The notes under the pieces are model-generated. The model did not search any database and was not told the DNA's origin. It saw nothing but the letters and a program-made list of their open reading frames with translations. Shown piece after piece: positions 11,566 through 23,699 of a DNA stretch of 64,000 nucleotides (position 1 is the first letter of the stretch; every line of letters begins with the position of its first letter). Made by a program: the position numbers and the translations under genes. This DNA is from Agrocybe praecox (lineage: Eukaryota; Basidiomycota; Agaricomycetes; Agaricales; Agrocybaceae), in assembly GCA_964017145.1 (NCBI GenBank), contig OZ024842.1, positions 62,001 through 126,000 of the forward strand, read 5' to 3'.

Positions 11566-12019
11566 ATGTCTTAATATAGAAATTGAATACTGGCTTCTGG
11601 TTGGCTAGCCAGTCGGTTCGGGAGCGTATATTGTGGATGGGCGGCGTGTTAGCGCGTCCCTGTGCGGCGCCCCTCAATACAATGTTTTGTGCCGCTGGGT
11701 TTTATTCCTCTCTAATGTGTACCATGCTATGTTCTCTTTTTTTTTTTTTTTTTTTTGCAACAAGTGAAATGTCAATACATTGTGTTATTACAATGTAGTG
11801 TATACCTTAGGTACAATGTAAACTATGTCGAACTAGATACTATACCCCCAAAATTGTAATTTGTGTATTTTTTCCGAAGTTCTGATGAGTGAACTGTGAG
11901 TCAGAGAGAAGTCTGGGTTTATTTCACGAAGGCGCTGCCGCTGCCGCCGCCAATACATGTACTTAATGATAATAGCCCAAGTAGACGACATTTGCATAAC
12001 ATTGGATGTTAAGTTAAGT
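11566..12019. other. Intergenic, no gene seen
   Basis: Contains a run of 19 T near 11738 and GCGGCG/GCCGCC clusters. Short open frames have no recognisable features. Confidence 0.5.
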
Positions 12020-12720
12020 TTACATGACATTTCTACTTGTATTTCCAGCAGCCGTAGTCACATCCCCAAGAGCTGTTTCGATGTTATTTTCGAGCTCTTC
12101 AAACACAAAGAGGGATTCCTGTTCAACCTTCAAGTACTCAAGCTGGGCCAAGTACAACCGATGGCATGTGTCCTTGTATGATATTCCAAGCCTATCGCGG
12201 AGAGCCATGACTTCTGCATGCTGCTCTAAAATGTCATATTCGGATAATTGCTTCATTTTTGGTCAGCATGATAGTAACATGAGTGGAAAGTTACATTACT
12301 GGATCGGGGGGGAACTTGATTCCCAGTTCTGTGATGCGATCACTGACATCTAAGTTATCTGGAATACCATCCTGTAATGACACAGTTGAATTATAGTGCA
12401 AAGATAGTGATATGGCGCCGCCGCCGCCGCCGCAACGAATCCAATTAATAAACACTCACGCCGGTAGCACTTTTGTAAAGTTGTGTTTGAACTTTGCGTT
12501 TATATGCGGCTGTCTTGGCATCAATGTCTTCCACCATGAAGGATGGCAAAATGTAGGTTTTGCCATCCTTCGCAGGGCGTTCCACGTAATCCGCCGGAAT
12601 GGTGGGCAGAAGTTTCATAGTGTTGGTGCTGGTCTCCTTTTCTTTTTCCTTCTTCTTTCCCTTGTAACCTGTCTCGTTTGGCCTCCTTTTTGTACCCGCT
12701 TTCTTGCTGGATTCTGCCAT
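12020..12720 (-). CDS. Small three-exon gene, unknown function
   Basis: Exons 12720-12460, 12371-12300 and 12250-12020 join in frame (GT-AG introns of 88 and 49 nt) to 187 residues. The N-terminus is very basic (KRRPNETGYKGKKKEKEKE), the middle has KDGKTYILPSFMVEDIDA, and the C-terminal 75 residues look alpha-helical (HRLYLAQLEYLKVEQESL), possibly a coiled coil. I do not recognise the family. Consistent splice sites in three exons and a clean frame support a real gene. The first intron contains a GCGGCG run, a motif also frequent in the accessory segments near 42.1-42.7 kb. Confidence 0.5.
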
Positions 12721-13572
12721 GAAATAGATAGTGATAAAGATGTAAATAAAATGAAATTTAAAATATATATATATAACATTGCGCAAAAATAGTAAATCAC
12801 ATGGTCTGATTGATTATCAATCGCGTTGAAAGACGATTTTTCTGTCGGTGATTTATGCTTTGACAATCACACAAAACACAACCAACAACAAAATCCAGAG
12901 AAAGAGTGGGCTAGACCTAGATAAGACGACTCTCTCCCTGTGAGTTCGGGGGTGGGAATAAAGTTACTTCGTTCCTAAGAAAGGTTTGTTAGTGTAAAGA
13001 TCGAATAGGTTTAAAGGTTTGTGATGAGCTTTTGTCCTGGACAAAAGTTTGAGATCGAATAAGAGAGTAGAAATCAAAGTGAACGTGTTCCACTTTGAAA
13101 TCAGAGCAAACGTCGAAAAAGAATAGAATAATAGAAGCTTGGAATGTTTTCCAAGCTATAGAATTGACTGCCGAGACTGAAGATTGACTGAACGAATACT
13201 GAACTGAAAAATAGCTGGTTGAATCGGTACAATTGTCCTATGAAAGGGGTGTACTTCTTGTCTACTTTACAGGATCTAACTAGCTTTTATACTACAAATC
13301 CTGCAAGGCATGAGTAATCGATGACAAGTAAGTTTGAAACGAATGACAAAGAATAAGGGGTTAAATGAATAGGCTGACTGAGCGAGTGAGTCAGGAATGA
13401 CAAAGGAATGGGTTGAAACGATGGAAAAGAAGGAGAAAACTGTCCATCACTCAATGAAATGACCAAGAAATGAATAAGAATGAGTAATAGATAAAAAAGT
13501 TGACTAATGCGCAGCAAAGAATGACCAAGCACATCTTCTTGAATGATAAATCGATCATAGTTGACTTGACGA
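12721..13572. other. Intergenic with a cluster of three short hairpins
   Basis: No gene seen. Near-perfect palindromes lie at 13029-13047 (stem CTTTTGTCC), 13076-13098 (AAAGTG / CACTTT) and 13136-13157 (AGCTTGGAA / TTCCAAGCT), about 50-60 bp apart. After 13290 the sequence is rich in GAATGA and AATGAC words. Confidence 0.55.
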
Positions 13573-13775
13573 TTAGTGAAATCGACGGATGGAAGGAATC
13601 GAGCTATTTCCAGCTGATGGATTGCTATATTTGGCGGATGTAACCTTAGCGTAGCCGCATTGTTGATGTATCAGCTCCCGTGACTCATAATGACTCGTGA
13701 TAGGCATGTGACATCGAATCATGTGTTTGGAATGATGGTTGCACAGCCGCTTGATGGCCTGGGCTTTGCATGATG

Positions 13776-14252
13776 TCATCGAAGTCTTTTGATGGAATAG
13801 ATGGGATGCGACGGATTTAGATAAGTGGTGAATATGCTGTGCCATTGTATGACGTAAGCGTAGGCATATCTTATCTTCTGTGTGATGCTGAGGGACACTT
13901 GTGATCGTGGAATAGCAATGCGTGGCCTTGTGAATAATGCTGGTGCCGAACTTCTGGTTGTCGATACTGCGAAAACTATGATTCCTCGTTCGTAATGCAC
14001 GATTTCCTCGAGGCAAATGATTTTGGGCATGTCGTCCGGCTGAATTCTGTATGTGAAACTGACGGTATCTCCTTGAAAAATATGATCCTCCGTGTAATGT
14101 GTCGCTAACCAATTTTCGCAATTTTCGCTCGCATCAAAAACTCCGGCAATTTGAATGAATGGATATATTGATGCTTTATTGATTTTTCGAGGTCCGGAAG
14201 AATTGACGACATCCTTGGATTGTTGAACAAAGGAAACAAGGGAAGTGGAAGA
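13776..14252 (-). CDS. Possible short gene, unknown
   Basis: A minus-strand frame from the ATG at 14252 reads MSSTSLVSFVQQSKDVV ... DTVSFTYRIQPDDMPKI and stays open to 13776. A second long frame overlaps it in the region 14121-13573, so either frame or an unresolved intron is possible. I recognise no family. Only frame length and a reasonable amino-acid mix support it. Confidence 0.25.
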   Translation of the reverse strand, partial: SSTSLVSFVQQSKDVVNSSGPRKINKASIYPFIQIAGVFDASENCENWLATHYTEDHIFQGDTVSFTYRIQPDDMPKIICLEEIVHYERGIIVFAVSTTRSSAPALFTRPRIAIPRSQVSLSITQKIRYAYAYVIQWHSIFTTYLNPSHPIYSIKRLR

Positions 14253-14650
14253 CATTTGGTAGATTTGAACGCGTAAGACAATGAACGTTGAGAGGAAGGA
14301 GTGATTTGTCTTGGATCGTGGCGACGGTTTCATGACTTTAGCCTAGACTGAATAGATTTCAGAAGAATTGGTGCCTTAATGTTGCGATAGAGCCGTGATG
14401 GGAAATTAAAATGGAGAATACAAAAAAGGAAATATTGAAATTTAAAAATAAATGAATGATCTCTTATGCAATTTCAGGTTCATTCATGTTCAATCAAATA
14501 TGACGCATGACAGCATGATGTGACGTGATGTTGAATTTGGGACATTGATGATTGATCCCTTCTTCCAACTCCACTCATTCTGCTTTCTCATCCTTCTTTT
14601 TCTTCCCTTTGCCGCCGGACCTACCTAAATGCGGCGCAACTTGACACATC

Positions 14651-17461
14651 ATGCCAAAAAAATATGACGCCAATTATGTCACAGAGAAGATGCAGTCCTT
14701 CAAAGAGGAACTCGATGCTGCGCTTACCAAAAATACACACATCATGATTTTGGGGTCGTTGAATGAAAAAGTGGTAAGTATATAATCATGCATCCGATTG
14801 GTTCCAGTATAAAATAATCAATTTACTCAAGTGGCACCTTGTGAAACGTGCCACAAAAGAGGATCCAGCTCTTGCCGACCATCCAGCGATTGGGGGTCAC
14901 ACTTTGCTTGCTAAGGTACTCGGCGCATACAGAAAATGTGAGATTGATGAGAGCAAGAATGAGGACGATCTTCGCAATGCAATCAAGACTGTCATCAAAG
15001 GCCATCAGGGTTCTGCAGTTGGTGTTACAGAAATAGAGAAGCCCACCACAAATGCAAGTTCCTCTCGCGCCGTGTCGGGCGGCGCTCAAACAAAGATCAC
15101 TACTACGACCACCAATCGGAAACCAAAGGGGAGGATAGGCGACGAAAAAGGGGAAAAAAATGAAAAGGGTGGGGCTCAGAGTGGCGTCAAGGCGTACATC
15201 GATATCCCACAAAATAAACGCATCGCGGTGGCCTCCACGAGTGTGGAACAGGAGAAGCCCAAAACGGCAAGCAAGAAAGCGAGCGCTGCGACTGGCGCCG
15301 CCACTCAGACTCAACCAAAGACGACCCAAAAAGCGAGAGCAAAACCTAACCAAAAAACGAATGCGGCGGCGTCTAAGGGTGACGAGGTCGTTCATAAAGC
15401 AAAAAAAGGTGAGTTGCATACGACATCAAGAACACATCACTGATTGTCTGGTATATAGACCATGAGGAACGGCCAAAGAAAAAAATGCGCGAATCTGCAA
15501 CGGTCGACGACGACAGTGATGCGCCTTTAGTAGCGCCCCCGCATCACGCAAAAATAAGAAAGGGAAAGGGAAACAGAGGCAAGCAACCCCGGAAGAAGTG
15601 GTGACGGATGCGTCAGAAAGCGCTGTTGATGTTGTGGAGGAAGTTAAGTCAGTTTCAAGGGCGGTAGTCAGCAGCACCCGCATGAAAAAGGAGAAAGTGG
15701 CTCAGATGCAGGCACAAGTGGCGGCGTCACTGGCGCCACGCAAATGCAAACGCACCACAGATAGCGACAATGAGTCCGCCAATGGTGAAGAGGACAATGC
15801 CAAAGCAAGCGGCGACGACAACGAGGACAGCAAGAAGGTCGACGCGCGCCCGCCTATTTCACTTGTTGGCCCATCCATCGAAGCAAAGGTGCTTCACCTG
15901 ACGTCCTATGGCCGCCCCTCCGAATGTGAACGTTGCAGGTTGAAGAAGAAGAAGTGCTCACCCAAGCTTCCCAACACATCTTCTTTCAAGATCGGTGAAG
16001 ATGGCCTGATTGGTGTTGCGTGCATGGAATGCACGGTGGGCAAGAAACGATGCATTTGGTATGGTTTGCCTTCTTTCATGCCCAAGGAGGCAACATACCA
16101 AATGTCCACGGCGAAACCCAAGGTTGAGAAGGAGGGCATCACAGTAGTTATCGCAGAGAAAGGTATGTGTTATTTTCTTGTCAATATGTATACAATATCT
16201 AACTAAATCTGTAGGCGCCGAAAGCAGCGCCGCCATTGAGCACCGCATTTTGGATTTGGAGTCCAAGCTTTCACAGCAAGAGCGGGCCAATGCAGATCTC
16301 ACCAAGCTGCTGAATAAAGCAGAAACTCGCATCCAGGCTTTCGAAACCAAGTACAACCTCGACCAGGAAAAGTACAAAATCAAAAAAAGCGACATCAAGA
16401 CTGCCGCTAGCAACTTGCACACAAGGGTCGACAATTTGCGCACTGACGTCAACGCTCTGAAGACGGCCCACTCCGAAGATGATGACGTTGCAGAGGTTAG
16501 GAGTATGGCAAGCATGGCGCTTGCAGAAGTGCAGAACAATTCCAAATGGCTCGCCAAGATCGACAAGTTGATGGAAACCATGATGAAGGCGGCGACAGAG
16601 CGTCAGGCAAAAAATAGCGGCGCCACTTCACGCCGCCTTGCTTCCATTTACGACAGTTTCAGCGAAGCAAGCTCAGGCAGTGATGAGGAGGACAGCACAG
16701 AGGAGAACACTTCTCACCAGGGTTTAGACAATCCGGATGTGTTTCCTGACCCGCCACTCACCGAGGATGCACAGGGTGACACCGATAGTGACACCGATGG
16801 CCCAGAAGATGTCGTTGACCCAGGAGCTGGCGCCAACGATGAAGGTTCTCATAACGATGAAGATTCTCACATGCACGATGGAACGAATGCATTGACAGAG
16901 GAATCCTCTTTTGTCGCTGCCACTCACCCCGGATCTGACTCCACCGCCGCCAACACTGCATCTACTGTCCCACTCTTAGCCAACGCCATCCCTGCCGCCG
17001 CCACCGCCACAATTACGCTCAACACCTCCATTTCGGCTGGCGCTATTGACACTCTGCTTGCAAGCGCCCCCAACGGCGCCAATACTACACCTGCCATCCT
17101 AGTCGACAACGCCATAGCCAATGCTGCTGCTCCCACTACCGCCATTGCATCTGGCACTTTTGATGAAACCACCATACCCTCGACCACTGTCCCACCCCAA
17201 CTTATATCCAGATCTCGCACTCTCTCCCCTCTGCCTGCCTCCGCCCTCGTCAACATGGAGGAGTTGCTTGATTACGGTGATGCCGAGGCAGACGTTGTTG
17301 AGAGAGACGTTCATCAGGAAAAAAACCTTTTGCCTGTAGAGCACTTAGGAGCCCTAGGGGCATCTCAAGGCACTCAAGGCACTCAAGGCATTGAAAGCTC
17401 CAAAATAGCCTTGAGGCGTTGCCTATTCAAAAAAATTTATTCTCAAGAGGTATTAGGGTAG
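14651..17461 (+). pseudogene. Zn2Cys6-like coiled-coil protein with a homopolymer frameshift
   Basis: Exons 14651-14773, 14832-15408, 15459-16162 and 16215-17461 have good GT-AG sites. Exon 3 contains two cysteine triads, CERCRLKKKKC and CMECTVGKKRC, each C-x2-C-x6-C and separated by 21 residues: the fungal Zn(II)2Cys6 layout with an unusually long linker. Exon 4 begins with a coiled coil (LESKLSQQERANADLTKLL) and continues acidic and Ala/Thr-rich. The N-terminus is Lys/Ala-rich. The frame entering exon 3 is lost at a CCCCC run (15536-15540) and is right again just after it with a one-base shift; this may be a sequencing error or a true mutation. The last ~40 residues may be read-through past a lost stop. 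It looks nuclear; the role is unknown. Confidence 0.6.
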
Positions 17462-17864
17462 CTTGAAACACCTCTAAATTTATATAAATTTGATGTAGTC
17501 CTACAATGTCAGCTCATGAATCAATGCTATTATTGGTTATTTCAATCGTAGCTCTGTCGCACATATATTTGAGGGCCTAAATTCTGTTAATCTGTGTTAT
17601 AGAGCTTTTTTCCTTTCATACATATATTTAACACTCATAGAACACCTTTAGACTTGAAGACCCCATAGAGATCTTAATATGTCTGTAAATCATTTAGAGT
17701 GTTGGTATGTGCTATACAGTACAAAGCGCTGTGAGGTGTTTTATTCTTCCTCTATGTCCAATTGGATTCGGTGAAAATTATCATATTAAAATTGGATAAT
17801 AGTATATGTGCTATTTGATACGACCCAGAGAAAGTACTATTTACAAACGACAGCTAGCGTAAAA
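17462..17864. other. Convergent intergenic spacer
   Basis: AT-rich, no gene seen. It lies between the 3' ends of the Zn2Cys6-like gene (plus) and the DUF6532 gene (minus) and probably holds both terminators. Confidence 0.5.
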
Positions 17865-19932
17865 TTATGGCAAGGAGAAAGGTGCGGAAAGATGAGGTGC
17901 CACAGTTGAGAAAGGTGTGGAAAGAGGAGGTGTCACAGTTGAGGAAGGTGCAGAAACAGGAGGTGCCACAGCAGGAGGAGATGCTCCAGCTGATACTACA
18001 GCTCCTCGTGCATTCAAGGATGCTCTGGCAGATTCTTCCAAAAAATCCAAATCTATGCCTTCAAACTCCTCCTCAGGAGATTCGATCCCACCACCCATAG
18101 CTATTTGCAAGCTATGATACTATTAGTATAGCCAAATAGCAATTTCTCAGTACTTGCTTACCTGATTTTAGTATACATGCTGGCCTCAAGATTTTGTGCG
18201 TAACTGGGACAGCGTTCCTGAATTACCTTGTATGCATTTGCGTGATGAGCGTATCTGGAGATACTGTAAGAAAAAGAAATAAAATTGAATAAAATTGTGA
18301 GTACCGGTCACTACAATTGTCCTCGCTAAATGGAATATTTGACTTGTATCCGGCTGCCCAGCACTTGAGACAGTTTTCAATCTAGAACAATAATTAGTTG
18401 GATTAAAGAAAAATAATGAAGTGCTTACGCAGGTGACAGCTAAGATTATGACGCGTGGAAAAATTCTCTTCGCAGTGACCATGGCATTATATGCACCATG
18501 ATCGCTTCGACTTTTTCCAAACCACTGTAAGCGTATAACATGTGTGATAATTGGATGCGAGAAAGGAAGGTTCTTGTTATGGGTTTCTTCCTATAGCAAC
18601 AGATTAATAAGTATATCAAAGAAGAAAAAATTACTTACATCGATGTTTAACTCTCTGAATTTGAAATGACCGGCCGTCGTCAACCATTTTACCTTTTTCT
18701 GTATGTTATCCTTGTCAGAGAACTCGCCACCAATTTTGTAATAGCATGTAATAAGTTCATAGGTCTTCATAGCAAGCCCACTAGTTAGATTCCCTCTTCC
18801 ATATGCCACCTGCAAGAAAGCGAATCAGTCGGTTTTGAATTTCAAGAAAAAGAAATCGCACATATGTGAGCACTGCTTCAAGAGTGGTCGTTTCCTCTGA
18901 GCTTGCCAGCCTTTTGAATATAGCTATTAAAGAAGGCTTAATGGTTGATATATCGCTTTTAGCTGCACGCTTGAGCAAACTCATTCCTTGTCTTGAGCGT
19001 TCAGTAGCATCTTTGGAAGGATACGCCTCTTCAAGGGCTGCTTGTTGGCGAAAGTATGCTTTGGCAGCAGTAGCAAGACGCAAGACGTCCTTGTCGAAAT
19101 CTCCTTCAAGAACTTTGCCAGATCGGGGGCGATCTGATTCAGTGTCACCAGATTTGTGGGAACGTCTACGTGTGCGACCTTGCTTGCTGTTGGGGGGCTT
19201 CTGGGTATAAATCTATAGATGAAAGATAAATACTATAACTCCGAGAAAATACAAAAATCATACCCCATTTTGAAACAACTCATTAGTCAACGCACGCGAG
19301 GGTGTTTCTTCTTCCTCTTCTTCCCTCTCTTCGTCCACCTGTTCCTCAGGCTGCTCTTTGTCCTCATCATCTTGAGAATCAGCTTCACCAGAAACTTCTG
19401 AGTGTTCATTACCGATACTGCCTGCTAAGGACTCTGTATCATCTTCATCGTTACTGTTAATTTGGTCTTGGCTGCTAAGGTTTGCTGCTAAGTCTATCTC
19501 TTCGTCAGATAATATATTGGAACCCCTTTGCTTCTTCTTAGCAGGGGCAGAGACTTCTCTTTGGGAGCTGGATGCTTTGCGCTTAGTCTTGGGATTTTGA
19601 TTTTGATTGCTGTCAGAATCATCTGATGATTGAGTGTCTTCTTCCCGCATGGAAGCATTAATTTGACGGCTCTCTGGACAGAATATGTCAATCATGAGAA
19701 GTATGCATTATATTAACTTACCTTGGTCTGCCGCTTTTTTGGCATCCTGTTGGCTTTTTTTCTTTTTTTCTGCTAAAATGCGGATTGTTTTTTCTTCTTC
19801 AGGAGTAAGTGCGCTGACTTGTGGAGAGGGAGGGATAGCATTTTTCTTGAAAGATGAGGCTTTAGTTGCTTTGCCTTTGGCCTTTGTCTTTTGCTGAGCA
19901 GAACTATTAGTGCCTCGAGTTTGAGAGACCAT
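17865..19932 (-). CDS. DUF6532-type protein
   Basis: Eight exons (19932-19722, 19673-19264, 19212-18862, 18809-18639, 18590-18429, 18381-18305, 18263-18162, 18111-17865) splice to an unbroken 576-residue frame. The N-terminus is basic, then comes a long acidic Ser/Glu/Asp tract, then an arginine patch (GRTRRRSHKSGD). The C-terminal half matches the agaricomycete DUF6532 region: LPFSHPIITHVIRLQWFG, PRVIILAVTCIENCLKCW, GYKSNIPFSED. The function is unknown; the family is greatly expanded in mushrooms. It is tandem with and downstream of the dioxygenase gene, 125 bp apart. It is the only multi-exon gene in the 12-32 kb stretch, apart from the small one at 12020, with no visible break. Confidence 0.75.
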
Positions 19933-20056
19933 GTGTGTATGTGGGGATGACAGAATACAGATATAAGGAGGTTCAAGCTTGAGTCTCAGGTTTCACTTAA
20001 AAGCAACGGTGGTCAAACAAAAACCAAACAAATATATTTAGAAGAAAAATAAATTA

Positions 20057-23000
20057 TTATTTAGATTTAACGAATTTAATGTTATCACCCCATCCATTGA
20101 AATTGTTTTCAATCCACTGCTTGGAAGCTCAATCAGTATGAAAAACCAAAGATGCACGTTTTCCTTTGAAATGAGTATTAAGATGGGTGATCTGATGAGA
20201 GGGAAAGAGCATATAGTTGCCATTGCGGGCTCGAACAACTATACCAAGTTCAACAAAGGTGATCTCTCCACCCTCCGTTTCAGCATCCGTGACAACAAGA
20301 ATACCACACATGAGGAGATCCATCCAGTCCCTGTGAGTAGAAGTCGTAACATTTAGGTTGACAACCATACTAGCAAATGGTGCCATAGGAACATATTGGT
20401 TGTCGGGAAGTGTTTTGACGTATTTGTGAAGCAATCCAGAGAAACTAGGAACAAATTCCTCTAACTACATTTCTTTAGTACCAAAGTTCATGAATAAAAA
20501 TTTAAAACTTACAATCTTTGCTTGCCATCGAAGCACTTCAGCAAGGGCGGTGCATAGCTGATGGAAAGTATGCAAGTTATCTCTTAACTCCTCTGAGCTT
20601 CGAGGAATAAAGAGATATGGGTTTGGTTGACGATGGGCACCAGCTCTTATAAGCTGGGTAGGAGAAATATGGATGGGAGCATTGTCGCCCTATTTCTTGG
20701 ATAAGAAGGCGTAAATGAAATAAAAAAATTTAAGCTTACCCGTGTAGAATACCGATTATAAATGGTGAAGTGAAGGCATATATAAAGAAAGTTTATTCCT
20801 GCTTGAAGGGAGTCGGTGTTGGTGAGAATATCAGGAAAAATGACAAGTAGAAAAGTCATAATATTGGTTCGAAGATGGTCAGGCATACTAGGCTCGAGTA
20901 GCAAGACTTGATGACCAAACTTGTCATTGATGCGGAGAACTTTGCTATAAAGCAGTGATTAAGCATGCAAGCGAAAGTGAGAGAAAGAAAGAAAAAGTTA
21001 CTCCAAAAGAATAGCAGGATCCAATCCTATATATGCGTTCTTGGGCTTTTTACCTTCCTCAAGTTGGGCTACGATCTGGTGGAATATAAGAATAAATAAA
21101 TAAATGAGGGTTAAGGCTTACCGCTGTTTCAAAATCCTTCAAGGTTTTAGGATAAAATGCCTCGGCCGTTAGTTGTCTTTGTGCTTCTGTGAATGCGATT
21201 GAGGCTGGAGTGTCCTTTTTTGGGAAAGGAAATCTTCTATTTTCCTCCAAGATTGGGTCATAGTTTGTATCGATCACATGAAGTCTTCCTGATGTTGATG
21301 TAGAAAAAGAAAGAGTGAACGTATAGGAATCTTCCTCCTCCTTTTCATCCTCGTCATCTGAGGAATCCTCAGAGGATATGGATGTAAGAGGAGGCCATGG
21401 AATAGAGGGCCCAGGCATAGTTGCCAATAATGAAGAAATAGATAGAGGAAGAGGAGAAGGAGGGCGAGATTCATGTTGAACGTAAGGAGGAGGAGACTGA
21501 CTAGGTGACAAAGTAAATCCAGAGGATTTGCAAAGATTAAAAACGGCTGGTTTGGATACATCCAATTGACATAAGCTCCAAGCGTCTTCATTCCGTTGGG
21601 CCAAAACAAAAGAACTAGTATGTATATAAGATAAATGACGGGCAAATAGATTGAAGAGACTAACTTTTTATGGAACAAAGAAAAATATTTCTGACTTTCT
21701 TTGAAATCAGTACAATCAAGGACGTTCGAGATGCTCCATGTTTTGAGAAGACCATCACAAAGATGAGTGTCGATGGTCATAGGCCAAGCCTCCCGCAAAC
21801 GAACAATGGCTGGGATAATATATCCTATGACGATCTTTCCCAATGGAAGATCTAAACGCACATAAACACCAATGTACATACCAAATAAGCCATATAAACT
21901 TACCTGGATTTGGGTTTGCAATGATATCTGCTAGACGCATAACATCATCAGCAGGAAGCTTATATAGGGCGCTCTTTTGTTTCACACAAGCCAGAAGAAA
22001 AAGAATGTAAATTGTTCCTAAAAAGTAATAAGCTTATCGTATTTCAATACAAGAAAGACTTGGACTTACCTGCTTCAGCAATTTTTGCAAAAGCAACTCC
22101 CATATTTCTCCATTGATAATATGATGAGCGCCCGAGTTTCATAGCCTTGCAAAAGAAGTATCTGGTTTTTCTTGGTTGGTCATGCAGAATACTGAGTAAA
22201 GCGTCAGAAAAATCACACAAACATTGAAAAACACTAAATACATACCTTCGAATCTTTGCCTCAACTTGGATATGAGCAATCATTGAAAGAAAAGAAAAAA
22301 TTTGTTCGTTTTCTTCGAATTTCTTACACCGCATTCCCAGTGTGGTAATACTTTCTCCATTGGCGCAAAGGCCCTCTGCGTAGCTTGGCTTGCTGCTGAG
22401 AATGTCTTGAAGTGAGGCCTCCAAATTGCCTTGGAGGATATTATTGATGAGCTGGCTTTTTGCCAAGGGAATGAGAATGGATGAAGGAGTTTCTTCTTCT
22501 GAAAGAGGCTCGGTCTCTGCTGGCCCTGGCTCAACCTGCAACCACTCTCCAGTAGCGCCCCCCATATTGATATCTGCATGATTGTCTGCTTCTTCCTCTT
22601 CCTCTTTCTCTTCTCATTCACCAATCTGGTTATTACCACCAGCTGGTGGATTAACAACACCGCCACGTCCACCACGTCCACCACCGCGCCCTCTACCGTG
22701 CCCTCTTCCACGCCCTCTACCACGCCCTGGCTTTTTACATCTGCACATATTTTGATTGGCCACATATGGACATGGTGGACCTGGTGGACCCTGTGGATCT
22801 TCTGGCGCGCGTGCAAGATTAACCTGTTTATATGAATTGAGAAGCGCCTCAGTGCTTCCTTTGATTATTGTCAGTAAACATGATGTCAGTTAATAATTAT
22901 AAAACATACCTTCTATAGCAAGTTGGAAATCACTATAGTTTCCAGCTCCAAAGTTAAATACTTGAACAGCTGAAGATGAAGAATAAGTAGTTGAACATTA

Positions 23001-23463
23001 TCAAAGAAGATATTATTAGGTAGTACTACATACGTTCAATCTGACAGAATGAATACAGATTTTGGGAGGTTGACAGAGAACCCATGGAAGATATGCCAGC
23101 ACCATTACCAGTAGAATCCATGAAGATTGGAAGCTCGTCTGAAATGGGTCCTTTAGCCAGTGATTTGGACACCAGGCTACAAAGCAGTTTGTCCAGTAAG
23201 CCTTCAACTCTGTCCTGATTTGGTCCTGAGTATTGTGATGTGGCGGCTAAGAGGATTTGCAGTTCAGAGGTGTCTACAGCTAGGTAGTGCTTGGGGGCAG
23301 TATCATTCATTTTCCGAGCCATATTAGAGTGAATGTGTAGGTTTGCACAGAGTTTTAACAGAGAAATTGTCATCTGTGTCATCGTCCATCGCGATGGACA
23401 ACTGCACTCGACAACAGTCATGTGACCGTTTCGAACACCTATCCTATCTGAACTTTGACCCAT
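20057..23463 (-). pseudogene. TET/JBP-related 2OG-Fe(II) dioxygenase gene, two in-frame TGA codons
   Basis: Eleven exons can be joined in frame: 23463-23034, 22969-22910, 22858-22246, 22191-22070, 22017-21904, 21851-21665, 21614-21122, 21075-21002, 20944-20740, 20689-20513, 20464-20057. The C-terminal exon has the double-stranded beta-helix signature: HRD metal pair in TSTHRDWMD, GGEITFVELG, the distal His in HQITHLN and the 2OG-binding Arg in GKRASLVFHTD. This is the JBP1/TET-related family common in Agaricomycetes. Members could oxidise methylated bases, but this copy's substrate is unknown. An Arg-Gly tract (GRGRGRGHGRGRG) and an acidic segment lie in the middle. TGA codons at 22616-22614 and 20131-20129 interrupt a frame that otherwise continues to 20057. 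The second removes only ~24 residues; the first would cut off the whole catalytic domain. The start codon choice is uncertain. Confidence 0.65.
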
Positions 23464-23699
23464 TCATAAATTTTCCATGGTTCCATTAACAGATATTGTA
23501 TGAAAACTTTGTTTATATACATTCCACCACCATATATAAGTTATAACACAACTACTTGATTAGTACTGCAAGCAAGTAGAAGAACATCTGGGAGGGGTGA
23601 TAGTAAAGATTGGACATAAAGAATAATAATAATAAAACATGCCTAGGTATACACCTCAGCCTCTTCGCATCCGTCCCTTCCATCCTAGCTTCCCCACTC

